Assembly: GCA_003539915.1 (NCBI GenBank)
Contig: DPNX01000012.1
Span: forward strand, 1-6,962
DNA from: Patescibacteria group bacterium
GTDB taxonomy: Bacteria > Patescibacteriota > Minisyncoccia > UBA6257 > UBA11618
DNA: 6,962 nt
Direction: 5' to 3'
The notes under the pieces were generated by a model. The model made no database searches, was not told the origin of the DNA, and saw only the letters and a program-made list of their open reading frames with translations. Numbering within the stretch: the first letter of the stretch is position 1; every line of letters begins with the position of its first letter. Both the position numbers and the translations under genes were made by a program. This document shows positions 1 to 5,896 of the stretch, in pieces.

Positions 1-1392
1 TTTTTCTACATTTAAAATCTTACCCTTTAAAGGCAAGATGGCTTGAGTCCTACGATCTCGACCCATTTTACTTGAACCACCAGCCGAGTCACCCTCAACG
101 ATAAAGAGCTCTGATATCTCTGGCTTACGACTAGAACAGTCGGCTAACTTACCTGGCAAACTTAAACCCTCAAGCATTCCCTTGCGCATAACGGTTTCTT
201 TAGCAGCCTTAGCAGCTTTTCTTGCTTTAGCAGCAATCATGCACTTTTCTAAAATACGCCGAGCTTCACTAGAGTTTCTTTCTAAGAATTCTTTTAAAGA
301 TTCACCAACAATACTCTCAACAGCGGTTCGAGCTTCTGGATTACCCAACTTAGCCTTGGTCTGACCTTCAAACTGAGGTTCAAAAAGCTTAACGGAAACG
401 ATAACTATCAATCCTTCTCGAACATCGTCACCGGTGAGATTGTTTTCTGAAGCCTTAAAATAATTATGATTTCGCCCATAATCATTGATAACTCTGGTAA
501 GGGCTGATCGGAAGCCGGTCAAATGCATACCACCATCTGGAGTATAAATATTGTTAGCAAAGCTTAACTCCTTAGCTTCTAGATCCTTACTATATTTAAA
601 AGCCACTTCTACCTGTATTTCTTCTGTAGATTGTTTATCAACATAAAAAGCCTCCATCTGCAAAGGAGCTTCTTCGGCACTAAGGTGATTAATAAAAGAT
701 TTAATACCATTATCAAAATAAAAGGCGTAGTAAAGCTCCTCCTCTTTTCTCTTATCAATCACCTCTATCTTAATACCCTTGGTTAGATAGGCCTGTTGGC
801 GTAGGTGATCAAGAATCTTCTTTCTGTTATATTCTAATTCTGAAAATACCTCTCCATCAGCCTGAAAGGTGACTTTGGTGCCTGAAGTCTTGCTCTTACC
901 AATCTTTTTAACATCTTTTTTAGGAATGCCGCGCTCATATTCTTGAGAGTAAACATCACCACCTCGAGAAACCTCAACCCGCACATTAGTGGATAGGGCA
1001 TTAACCACCGAAACTCCCACACCGTGTAAACCACCGGATATCTTGTATGAGTCGCCACCAAACTTACCACCCGCGTGTAGGGTAGTCATAACAGTTTCCA
1101 AAGCCGACTTACCAGTCTGCTTATGTTTTTCAACCGGAATACCTCGTCCGTTATCAGAAACAGAAACTAGGTTATCAGGTAAAAGCTCAATAGTGATAGT
1201 ATCAGCATAACCAGCAAGAGCTTCGTCTATAGAGTTATCCACAACCTCCCAAATAAGGTGATGAAGTCCATCGGTTCCGGTAGAACCAATGTACATACCC
1301 GGTCGTTTTCGAACTGGATCTAGACCTTCTAGAACATAAATGTCTTTAGCTGAATAACTAGACTCTTTAGTTTTTTTATTTTTTTCAGGCAT
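1..1392 (-). CDS. gyrB: DNA gyrase subunit B, N-terminal 464 residues (partial)
   Basis: GyrB is the ATPase subunit of DNA gyrase, which with GyrA introduces negative supercoils into DNA. The frame is open from ATG 1392 to the window edge, where the C-terminus is cut off. Visible family motifs: the N-terminal GLDPVRKRPGMYIGSTG (23-39), the GHKL ATPase motif EVVDNSIDEALAG (49-61), DNGRGIP (80-86), the ATP-lid segment GGLHGVGVSVVNAL (120-133), the transducer segment TGDDVREGL, and the TOPRIM start with the catalytic EGDSAGG at 433-439, close to its place in E. coli GyrB. The last readable stretch is PLKGKILNVEK. The missing part is the rest of TOPRIM with its DxD metal site and the tail. A GAAGG lies 9 nt before the ATG, but see the promoter entry. 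A terminator separates it from the upstream 131-aa gene, so it is probably transcribed on its own. ParE is the alternative; the continuous match to GyrB favours gyrB. Confidence 0.93.
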   Translation of the reverse strand, partial: MPEKNKKTKESSYSAKDIYVLEGLDPVRKRPGMYIGSTGTDGLHHLIWEVVDNSIDEALAGYADTITIELLPDNLVSVSDNGRGIPVEKHKQTGKSALETVMTTLHAGGKFGGDSYKISGGLHGVGVSVVNALSTNVRVEVSRGGDVYSQEYERGIPKKDVKKIGKSKTSGTKVTFQADGEVFSELEYNRKKILDHLRQQAYLTKGIKIEVIDKRKEEELYYAFYFDNGIKSFINHLSAEEAPLQMEAFYVDKQSTEEIQVEVAFKYSKDLEAKELSFANNIYTPDGGMHLTGFRSALTRVINDYGRNHNYFKASENNLTGDDVREGLIVIVSVKLFEPQFEGQTKAKLGNPEARTAVESIVGESLKEFLERNSSEARRILEKCMIAAKARKAAKAAKETVMRKGMLEGLSLPGKLADCSSRKPEISELFIVEGDSAGGSSKMGRDRRTQAILPLKGKILNVEK

Positions 1393-1401
1393 CTTTAAGT
1401 A

Positions 1402-1435
1402 CCTTCATTTTAACAAAAAAATAAGGGTTCGTAAA
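1402..1435 (-). promoter_or_regulatory. Probable gyrB promoter (extended -10)
   Basis: On the minus strand, TTTACG (1435-1430) lies 17 nt before TAAAAT (1412-1407), which is preceded by TG one base upstream (TGTTAAAAT), an extended -10. Transcription should start near 1400, about 8 nt before the gyrB ATG. The only Shine-Dalgarno-like motif, GAAGG at 1406-1402, touches the -10 box and would then not be transcribed. Either gyrB has a very short leader or another promoter is used. Confidence 0.55.
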
Positions 1436-1462
1436 GTAAAAAGCCCCTCAAAAAAAGGGCCT
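1436..1462 (-). terminator. Rho-independent terminator of the 131-aa gene
   Basis: On the minus strand AGGCCC (1462-1457) pairs with GGGCTT (1446-1441), one pair being G-U, around a 10-nt U-rich loop. The transcript then continues UUU (uninterrupted U run including the stem end: UUUUU). It lies 26 nt after the stop of the 131-aa gene and before the gyrB promoter, so it isolates gyrB. Confidence 0.8.
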
Positions 1463-1465
1463 GAA

Positions 1466-1483
1466 GGAGCTATTAATTGCTCC
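1466..1483 (-). other. Hairpin between stop codon and terminator
   Basis: GGAGC (1466-1470) and GCTCC (1479-1483) form a perfect 5-bp stem with an 8-nt loop, starting five bases after the stop codon of the 131-aa gene and immediately upstream of its terminator. On the plus strand it is followed by ATTTTTA, so it could weakly stop transcription from the other side, but no plus-strand gene is nearby. It may stabilise the mRNA 3' end. Confidence 0.45.
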
Positions 1484-1487
1484 ATTT

Positions 1488-1883
1488 TTATCCAATATTT
1501 CTCTCTATTCTATTAATACAGTTAATGATCGTCTCTTCCCTGCTAGATAAAATCACCTCTTGTCGTATTAATTTGGCAATGCGACTCATTACCTCCTCTT
1601 CTTCTCGGAGCTGATCATACGTTGGGACTTCTTCTTTTCCGTAACGTCTGTGGCGACCATTGTTTTCTATGCGCTTTAAAAGCCTGTTCCTAAAAGTATT
1701 ATCATCAAAGGATTGCAATTCTACCCGAACTTTTATTAACTCTTGCTTAACTTCAACAAGACGCTCTTGCAATTCATGGAGGGGCAGGTAATCGGTATAG
1801 CCACCTGCCTCACCTTTTTCTGAGTTACTAACAACACGCAAAGGAGCTGTTGAATCACTCAAAAAACTGTAACTTCTATCCAT
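1488..1883 (-). CDS. Hypothetical soluble helical protein, 131 aa
   Basis: No family recognised. The protein is hydrophilic, with no signal peptide or membrane segment. The first 33 residues look disordered (rich in S, G, T). Residues 35-59 (LHELQERLVEVKQELIKVRVEL region) have a heptad-like spacing of L/V/I and probably form a coiled coil. Residues 64-83 are strongly basic (R, K, H), which could suit nucleic-acid contact, though that is only inferred. Residues 90-128 form a second predicted helical segment with an acidic EEEE run and one cysteine (C122). The start is secure: GAGGAG (1895-1890) sits 6 nt before ATG 1883, one of only two strong Shine-Dalgarno sequences in the window. It ends with TAA and has its own terminator. 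A TATACT box upstream suggests separate transcription, with read-through from the 96-aa gene also possible. Confidence 0.75.
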   Translation of the reverse strand: MDRSYSFLSDSTAPLRVVSNSEKGEAGGYTDYLPLHELQERLVEVKQELIKVRVELQSFDDNTFRNRLLKRIENNGRHRRYGKEEVPTYDQLREEEEVMSRIAKLIRQEVILSSREETIINCINRIERNIG

Positions 1884-1892
1884 TCAAAACTC

Positions 1893-1908
1893 CTCTTTTC
1901 ATAAAGAG
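1893..1908 (-). promoter_or_regulatory. Leader hairpin overlapping the Shine-Dalgarno of the 131-aa gene
   Basis: CTCTTT (1908-1903) and AAAGAG (1898-1893) form a perfect 6-bp stem with loop ATGA. The last three stem bases are the first half of the Shine-Dalgarno GAGGAG (1895-1890), so folding would partly hide the ribosome site. The stem is AT-rich and weak, so any effect on translation is inferred. Confidence 0.4.
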
Positions 1909-1931
1909 ACTGGGACAAGGTTCTATTTCCT

Positions 1932-1937
1932 AGTATA
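1932..1937 (-). promoter_or_regulatory. Possible -10 box for the 131-aa gene
   Basis: TATACT (1937-1932) lies between the 96-aa gene stop and the 131-aa gene, 48 nt before its ATG. A start near 1925 would give a leader of about 42 nt that holds the hairpin and Shine-Dalgarno. No good -35 is seen at 16-18 nt; the best candidate, TTTGCG (1960-1955), lies inside the 96-aa gene. Confidence 0.4.
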
Positions 1938-1949
1938 AAAGAAAGATTA

Positions 1950-2240
1950 TTATTCGCAAACTAGATTGCGACAAGCGTTAAGATTAGCAGCGCCCTCAGG
2001 CACTTTGTTACCAAGAGAATCAAAACAACCTACGTCAATCCCCTGACCTACAAGCCTGTTACCATAGCCGCCGGTTGTAGGGGTGTTGTTACCACAAGAA
2101 AAAATGACTATATTATCAGATTCAGCCGCTTGAATAAGAGGACTCTCAGCTTGTATGCCAGCAGTAATAATAGCTGTGGTTAATAACAAAATGGTTAAAG
2201 TCCATAGTCCCAAAGCGCTTTCATCAGCTTTATTCAACAT
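1950..2240 (-). CDS. Hypothetical secreted or membrane-anchored four-cysteine protein, 96 aa
   Basis: No family recognised. Residues 10-29 are a hydrophobic segment (LGLWTLTILLLTTAIITAG), followed by IQA-ES at 29-33, which could be a signal-peptidase I site; the N-terminal region before it is short with one lysine and acidic residues, so an uncleaved anchor is also possible. The exported part has four cysteines (C49, C72, C90, C95), enough for two disulfides, and a glycine- and asparagine-rich middle (GNNTPTTGGYGNRLVGQG). The mature domain would be about 65 residues. ATG 2240 lies 16 nt after the pheT stop with no Shine-Dalgarno, but a TGGTATAAT box lies just upstream, so it appears to be transcribed separately and translated from a leaderless mRNA. 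The cysteine pattern and conservation are unknown; coding is supported by the promoter, the export signal and tight packing. Confidence 0.7.
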   Translation of the reverse strand: MLNKADESALGLWTLTILLLTTAIITAGIQAESPLIQAAESDNIVIFSCGNNTPTTGGYGNRLVGQGIDVGCFDSLGNKVPEGAANLNACRNLVCE

Positions 2241-2246
2241 GCTTTT

Positions 2247-2255
2247 ATTATACCA
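2247..2255 (-). promoter_or_regulatory. Extended -10 promoter of the 96-aa gene (leaderless)
   Basis: TGGTATAAT (2255-2247) is a full extended -10 starting directly after the pheT stop codon. Only 6 nt separate it from ATG 2240, so transcription should start at or within a base or two of the ATG. No Shine-Dalgarno exists in between. Confidence 0.7.
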
Positions 2256-4169
2256 TTATCTGATATCCACACCCAACTCATTAACCAGGATGTCGTTAAT
2301 CTTATTCATCTCCCGATCGACCTCTTTATCGGTTAAGGTTTTGTTTCTAGCTAGAAAAACTAATCGGAGAGTCAAACTACGATTACCTTTAGAAAACTTC
2401 TTGTCTTCATAAAAATCTATGAGATCAACATCCTGAAGATTTTTAGAGGCTGTTTTCTGAATTAAAGAAAGAATAGTAGCGAAACGAATCTCTTGAGGAA
2501 CTAGAAGAGAAACATCTCTCATGATAGTCGGATACTTAGAAAGAGGAGTATAAGACATCTCTCCTTGAAGTAGAGGTAGCAAACTATCTAAATCTAGCTC
2601 TGCAAAAGATACCTGGCCTTTGTTTTGTAGGTAGACGTAACCTAGGACGTGATGTTCGGATTCTATTCTCAAGCGATCAGGCTTTTCTTCTTTCATAAAA
2701 TAATCTACCAAACCAAGACGCGACAATAACTCACTCACCAAGCCTTTAAGCTCAAAGAAAGTTACTTGTTTAGCATCACCAATAGCCATACCTAACATTA
2801 GACGCTCTTTAATGGTCTTCTTTTCTTTATAGAAGGTTTTTCCAATCTCAAAAATAGCCACTCTATTGAAAAAGCGAAGGTTATCTTGAATATTTTTATC
2901 TAGATTAAAAACCAGGGAAGAGCGCAAACTATTTAGCTGGTTGCTGATAGGGTTCTTTAGTTGAGGTGCTTCTTCATCAAAATGCTCTGGAACGAAAGAA
3001 TAGTTATATACCTCATCCATATTGAAACCAGTCAAAATGTTACGAACTCCTTCTTTTAATTTAATTTGGTCTTCGTGCTCAGAAGCGCGCAAGACTAGAT
3101 GAGGAGCTTTGGCCTCTAGATTGTCATAACCGTGTAGTCGGGTGACCTCTTCTACCAGATCCTCAAATATCTCGATGTCGGTTCTAACCATAGGACTAGT
3201 TACCTGCTGCCCCTCAACAAAAAAGCCTAGCCTCTTTAAAGATGCTAGAGCCTGATCTTCTTTCAAGTGAAGACCAGATAATTGGTTAAATTTATCAATA
3301 TTGAATTTTAATATTACGGGTTTTTGTTTTTTATTATAAACATCGATCAAGGTCCCTACCTTAGCCTTGCAAACCTCTTTAATCAGCTCCGCTGCTCGAC
3401 CAACCCCCAAATCTATCAGCTCTGGACTGATATGATGAGCAAAACGAGCTGAGGCGTCAGTCACCAAATTAATCTTACGAGAAGTTCTGTAAACACTAAC
3501 TCCATCAAAGTTGCCAGCCGTCAAAAGAATATTTTTCGTATTACCATCTATCTCCGCTTTCTGCCCACCCTTAATTCCCGCTATATCCAAAGCATTCTTA
3601 GCATCAGCTAGAACCAGGTCTTCGTTATTTAATTCATAGGTTTTATTTTCTAAGGAGGTAACTTTTTCTCCAGCCTTAGCGGATCGAACCTGCAAGACAC
3701 CGCCCTCTAACTTATCAAAATCAAAGACGTGTAAAGGTTGACCAGTCTCTAAAGTGACGTAATTGGTAAGATCCACAAGATTATTAATAGATTGTTGGCC
3801 AACTGCTTCTAAAGCATCTTTAAGCCACTTAGGAGAAGGGCCTATCTTAACGTCAGCAAAATACTGAGCAGCCATTCGTCGACACAGTTTAGGCTTTTTA
3901 ATCAACACTTCAAAACTCTTATTCACTGCTGACTTAGGAGCTTTAATAGCTGGACAGTTAAATTGCTGGCCGCTAATAGCCTGGATCTCCTGAGCCAGAC
4001 CCCAATATGAGGCAGCGTCAGAATATCGATTAGGCAGAATCTCAATATCTAAAGTTTTGCTATCAACCGCCTCCGATTCAAAAAGATGCATGGTTAACTG
4101 CTCCGCCACTTCAGCCGGCTTACCAATCTTTGGTATTAATTGTTTGAGAACTTGATAACTAAATTTCAT
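2256..4169 (-). CDS. pheT: Phenylalanine--tRNA ligase beta subunit, without tRNA-binding (B2) domain, 637 aa
   Basis: Beta subunit of the (alpha-beta)2 phenylalanyl-tRNA synthetase; it edits mischarged tRNA and binds tRNAPhe while PheS does aminoacylation. Domains seen: N-terminal B1 piece (1-33, MKFSYQVLKQLI...), then directly LDIEILPNRYSD (40-51); B3/B4 editing region (about 97-250, with LVDLTNYVTLETGQPLHVFD and the GIKGG and SARFAHHI stretches); B5 (about 284-351, ending RTDIEIFEDLVEEVTRLHGY); the catalytic-like fold (about 365-540); C-terminal FDX-ACB anticodon-binding domain (543-637). The OB-fold EMAPII-type domain that normally sits between B1 and the LDIEILPNR segment is absent, which explains 637 residues against about 795 in E. 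coli. ATG 4169 is chosen because it gives the family start MKFSY and lies one base after the pheS stop; an in-frame TTG at 4187 would overlap pheS. No Shine-Dalgarno, so translational coupling to pheS is likely. Confidence 0.97.
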   Translation of the reverse strand: MKFSYQVLKQLIPKIGKPAEVAEQLTMHLFESEAVDSKTLDIEILPNRYSDAASYWGLAQEIQAISGQQFNCPAIKAPKSAVNKSFEVLIKKPKLCRRMAAQYFADVKIGPSPKWLKDALEAVGQQSINNLVDLTNYVTLETGQPLHVFDFDKLEGGVLQVRSAKAGEKVTSLENKTYELNNEDLVLADAKNALDIAGIKGGQKAEIDGNTKNILLTAGNFDGVSVYRTSRKINLVTDASARFAHHISPELIDLGVGRAAELIKEVCKAKVGTLIDVYNKKQKPVILKFNIDKFNQLSGLHLKEDQALASLKRLGFFVEGQQVTSPMVRTDIEIFEDLVEEVTRLHGYDNLEAKAPHLVLRASEHEDQIKLKEGVRNILTGFNMDEVYNYSFVPEHFDEEAPQLKNPISNQLNSLRSSLVFNLDKNIQDNLRFFNRVAIFEIGKTFYKEKKTIKERLMLGMAIGDAKQVTFFELKGLVSELLSRLGLVDYFMKEEKPDRLRIESEHHVLGYVYLQNKGQVSFAELDLDSLLPLLQGEMSYTPLSKYPTIMRDVSLLVPQEIRFATILSLIQKTASKNLQDVDLIDFYEDKKFSKGNRSLTLRLVFLARNKTLTDKEVDREMNKINDILVNELGVDIR

Positions 4170-4170
4170 A

Positions 4171-5148
4171 TTAAAATTGTTGAACAAACCTTACATCGCC
4201 ACTATAGAAAAGCCGAACGTCATCAATGCCATACTTGAGCATAGCTAAGCGATCAACTCCTCCACCAAAAGCAAAACCTTGATAGTGCTTAGGATTATAC
4301 CCTACCGCCTTAAGAACGTTAGGATGCACCAATCCAGCTCCCATCACCTCTAGCCAATCTTTTTTACCTGGAATCTGAATATCTACCTCAACACTAGGTT
4401 CGGTAAAAGGAAAGTAACTAGGACGAAAACGAATCTTAACTTCTTTATTGAAAAATCTTTTGAAAAACTCCCCCACTATATATTTGAAGTTAGCTAAAGA
4501 AACATCGTCACCAACCATCAATCCCTCAAACTGATAAAAGTTTATCTCATGAGAAGCGTCAGTTGCTTCATAACGAAAAACTCGACCAGGAACTATGATC
4601 TGAAAAGGTGGTTTATTCTCTCTCATGTAACGCACCTGCATAGGACTGGTATGAGTTCTTAACAATAGATTATCAAAATCCTTTAACCAAAAAGTATCCC
4701 ACATATCACGAGCAGGATGATCAGCGGGAATGTTCAAAGCGTCAAAGTTATTATGTGAACTCTCAACCTCTGGTCCTTCTAAGACGGAAAAATTAAGATC
4801 CTGAAATATTTTTCTGATTTGATTTTCTACCTGAGTCAGAGGATGAAGATGACCGATCTTAACTCGAGCCCCTGGTTGAGTGATATCTAAACCAACCTGT
4901 TGATCACTAGCCATCTTTAGTTCTTCAAGTTTTTTATTAAATAAATGATTAAGCTCCTGCTTAAGTTGATTGGCCTCCTTACCAACCTTCTTTCTCTCAG
5001 CTAAAGATTTTTTGGATAAAGAGCGTAGTATTTGAGTAACCTCTCCTTTACGACCCAAATATTTAATACGTAAAGATTCTAAATATTTAGGATCAGAAAT
5101 ATCTTCGAGTGCCTGCTTAACCTCTTCCTTAAGCTCTTTAAGATTCAT
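4171..5148 (-). CDS. pheS: Phenylalanine--tRNA ligase alpha subunit, 325 aa
   Basis: Catalytic subunit of phenylalanyl-tRNA synthetase, which activates phenylalanine with ATP and loads it onto tRNAPhe in the cytoplasm. Length is normal (E. coli about 327). Residues 1-85 are the charged N-terminal coiled-coil arm that contacts tRNA. The class II core follows: motif 1 region HPLTQVENQIRKIF (102-115) through LEGPEVE, the RTHTSPMQ loop (164-171), motif 2 GRVFRYEATDASHEINFYQ (188-206), the EVMGAGLVHPNVL segment (267-279), the phenylalanine-pocket GFAFG (291-295), and motif 3 GGGVDRLAMLKYGIDDVR (295-312). All expected motifs are present, so the enzyme should be active. It heads the pheST operon with a one-base gap to pheT. 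No Shine-Dalgarno precedes ATG 5148; a TGGTATAAT box 7 nt upstream suggests a leaderless mRNA. No attenuator-type leader peptide rich in Phe codons is present. Confidence 0.98.
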   Translation of the reverse strand: MNLKELKEEVKQALEDISDPKYLESLRIKYLGRKGEVTQILRSLSKKSLAERKKVGKEANQLKQELNHLFNKKLEELKMASDQQVGLDITQPGARVKIGHLHPLTQVENQIRKIFQDLNFSVLEGPEVESSHNNFDALNIPADHPARDMWDTFWLKDFDNLLLRTHTSPMQVRYMRENKPPFQIIVPGRVFRYEATDASHEINFYQFEGLMVGDDVSLANFKYIVGEFFKRFFNKEVKIRFRPSYFPFTEPSVEVDIQIPGKKDWLEVMGAGLVHPNVLKAVGYNPKHYQGFAFGGGVDRLAMLKYGIDDVRLFYSGDVRFVQQF

Positions 5149-5155
5149 TATTAAA

Positions 5156-5164
5156 ATTATACCA
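5156..5164 (-). promoter_or_regulatory. Extended -10 promoter of pheST (leaderless)
   Basis: TGGTATAAT (5164-5156), identical to the box before the 96-aa gene, lies 7 nt before the pheS ATG. No convincing -35 is found at 16-18 nt, which fits an extended -10 promoter. It sits 8 nt after the T-tract of the upstream terminator, so pheST starts a new transcript. Confidence 0.7.
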
Positions 5165-5172
5165 GTGACTGA

Positions 5173-5210
5173 TAAAAAATAAACCCACGGTTGAAAACAA
5201 CCATGGGTTT
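5173..5210 (-). terminator. Strong rho-independent terminator after the proline-rich gene
   Basis: On the minus strand a 13-bp stem with one wobble pair (5210-5198 against 5193-5181) closes a TTTT loop and is followed by ATTTTTT (5179-5173 region). It ends the transcript of the 184-aa gene and the possible 23-aa ORF before the pheS promoter. Confidence 0.93.
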
Positions 5211-5280
5211 AAGAGTTGCCACTCATGCGAGTGGCGAAAGGATTCACCACCACACGGGTGGCGGCCAAGTCCAAAATCAT
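5209..5280 (-). CDS. Possible 23-aa ORF overlapping the stop of the proline-rich gene
   Basis: ATG at 5280-5278 overlaps the TGA stop of the 184-aa gene as ATGA, the classic translational-coupling overlap, and the frame ends with TAA exactly at the base of the terminator stem. The peptide begins MILDLAATRVVVN and ends RMSGNS; it has no signal peptide and no recognised family. No own Shine-Dalgarno is needed if coupled. Against coding: the same 72 nt holds two perfect hairpins, which could be the real purpose of the sequence, and short ORFs with ATGA overlaps occur by chance. Confidence 0.25.
   Translation of the reverse strand: MILDLAATRVVVNPFATRMSGNS
5218..5235 (-). other. Perfect hairpin in the 3' region of the proline-rich gene
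   Basis: GCCACTC and GAGTGGC form a perfect 7-bp stem (5218-5224 / 5229-5235) with a 4-nt loop, 7 nt before the terminator stem. No T-tract follows, so it is not itself a terminator. Together with the hairpin at 5247-5261 it makes a run of three stem-loops at the mRNA 3' end, likely slowing 3' degradation. Confidence 0.55.
5247..5261 (-). other. Small GC-rich hairpin downstream of the proline-rich gene
   Basis: CCACC (5247-5251) and GGTGG (5257-5261) pair around a 5-nt loop. It is the first of three consecutive stem-loops after the 184-aa gene stop. Confidence 0.4.
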
Positions 5281-5831
5281 CGACGAGGCTGTGGGTGAGG
5301 GTAATGATAGTAGTAGACTATCCTCCCCCTACTCGGAACAGTCCGAGGCTGCCTCTGAGGCACAGGTTGTGCCTGTTGAGGCACGGGTTGTACCTGCGGC
5401 ACAGGTTGAGCCTGCGGCACAGGTTGAGCCTGCGGTACAGGTTGCACCTGCGGCGCTCCCCTGTCTCTCCGCATAGGAACCTCTTCCTGCACAGGCAATT
5501 CCTGCACAGGCGGTGCCTGCTGCTCTTCGGAGAGCCTGTTAAGGACATCTCCGAAAAGCCGGCTTCGGAGCTGCTCAGGGTTAACTTGACCCTGAAACGT
5601 CATGCCTCCGGTAACCTTCCCATCTTCATCCACATGGATGTTGAGGGTTTCCGGAGTGACGGGAGCGGGAGCAGGAGCAGGAGCGGGAGCAGGAGCGGGA
5701 GCAGGAGCGGGAGCAGGAGCGACAGCCTTCTGCGACTCAGACGAATCTGAGTTATTGTAGTAGGCCTCGAATCCCAACCACGCCACGATCACAGCCAAAA
5801 CAATGATCACGACCATCTTCTTGTCATTCAT
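5277..5831 (-). CDS. Hypothetical membrane-anchored proline-rich repeat protein, 184 aa
   Basis: No family recognised. Residues 1-5 are short and charged (MNDKK), 6-20 a hydrophobic helix (MVVIIVLAVIVAWLG) acting as signal anchor, giving an N-in, C-out protein. Next come a polar linker (21-37), ten perfect Ala-Pro pairs (38-57) forming a stiff spacer, a small non-repetitive part (58-101, with NIHVDEDGKVTGGMTFQG and a helix VNPEQLRSRLFGDVLNRL), then a Gln/Pro/Val-rich tail with about five QPVPQA-type hexapeptides (128-159), and a basic, aromatic C-terminus (RGRIVYYYHYPHPQPRR). There are no cysteines. The layout resembles a surface or envelope-spanning tether, but that role is inferred. ATG 5831 is supported by a purine tract with GGAAGG (5845-5840) 8 nt upstream and a perfect consensus promoter. 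Its base composition is clearly more GC-rich than its neighbours. Two dense repeats make length variation between strains likely. Confidence 0.85.
   Translation of the reverse strand: MNDKKMVVIIVLAVIVAWLGFEAYYNNSDSSESQKAVAPAPAPAPAPAPAPAPAPAPVTPETLNIHVDEDGKVTGGMTFQGQVNPEQLRSRLFGDVLNRLSEEQQAPPVQELPVQEEVPMRRDRGAPQVQPVPQAQPVPQAQPVPQVQPVPQQAQPVPQRQPRTVPSRGRIVYYYHYPHPQPRR
5346..5450 (-). repeat. Tandem 18-bp repeats encoding QPVPQA hexapeptides
   Basis: About five copies of an 18-bp unit (minus-strand form GCTCAACCTGTGCCGCAG, varying at the A/V codon) lie in frame in the tail of the proline-rich protein. The order is V, A, A, V, A type, with one extra Gln codon before the last copy. Two adjacent copies are almost identical at DNA level, which indicates recent duplication or slippage. 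Confidence 0.85.
5661..5720 (-). repeat. Hexanucleotide microsatellite encoding (Ala-Pro)10
   Basis: Ten uninterrupted hexamers of GCTCCT or GCTCCC (plus-strand AGGAGC/GGGAGC) encode the Ala-Pro spacer. The alanine codon is always GCT and the proline codon alternates only between CCT and CCC, so the array grew by unit duplication. Gain or loss of units keeps the frame and would only change spacer length. Confidence 0.9.
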
Positions 5832-5856
5832 AGACTTTTCCTTCCTTTCCTTTGTT

Positions 5857-5878
5857 AAGTCCAGCTGAAAGCTGGCTT
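5857..5878 (-). promoter_or_regulatory. 5' leader hairpin of the proline-rich gene
   Basis: CCAGCT (5861-5866) and AGCTGG (5870-5875) form a perfect 6-bp stem with a 3-nt loop, extended by AAG/CTT past one bulged base. It sits in the roughly 59-nt leader between the start point near 5890 and the Shine-Dalgarno, which it leaves free. It may protect the mRNA 5' end. The plus strand has CTTTT after the stem but no gene to terminate. Confidence 0.5.
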
Positions 5879-5896
5879 TTCTTAAGAACTGGCCCT

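Noticed and set aside
182..1210. Plus- and minus-strand ORFs of 60-78 codons inside gyrB
   Set aside because: They are out-of-frame shadows of gyrB with no family features or start signals.
4170..4187. TTG start at 4187 that would add six residues to PheT
   Set aside because: The added residues are not family-like, it overlaps pheS, and ATG 4169 gives the standard MKFSY start one base after the pheS stop.
5209..5279. Recoded TGA (as glycine) extending the proline-rich protein
   Set aside because: Reading through gives no sensible sequence and meets further TGA codons before the terminator; other genes end normally at TAA or TAG.
5346..5450. Regular repeats that might be taken for a CRISPR array
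   Set aside because: Units are 18 bp, contiguous without unique spacers, and in frame within a protein gene.
5295..5750. Long plus-strand ORF rich in Arg/Leu/His opposite the proline-rich gene
   Set aside because: It is the antisense reading of the Ala-Pro and QPVPQA repeats, with no promoter or Shine-Dalgarno; the minus-strand gene has all signals.
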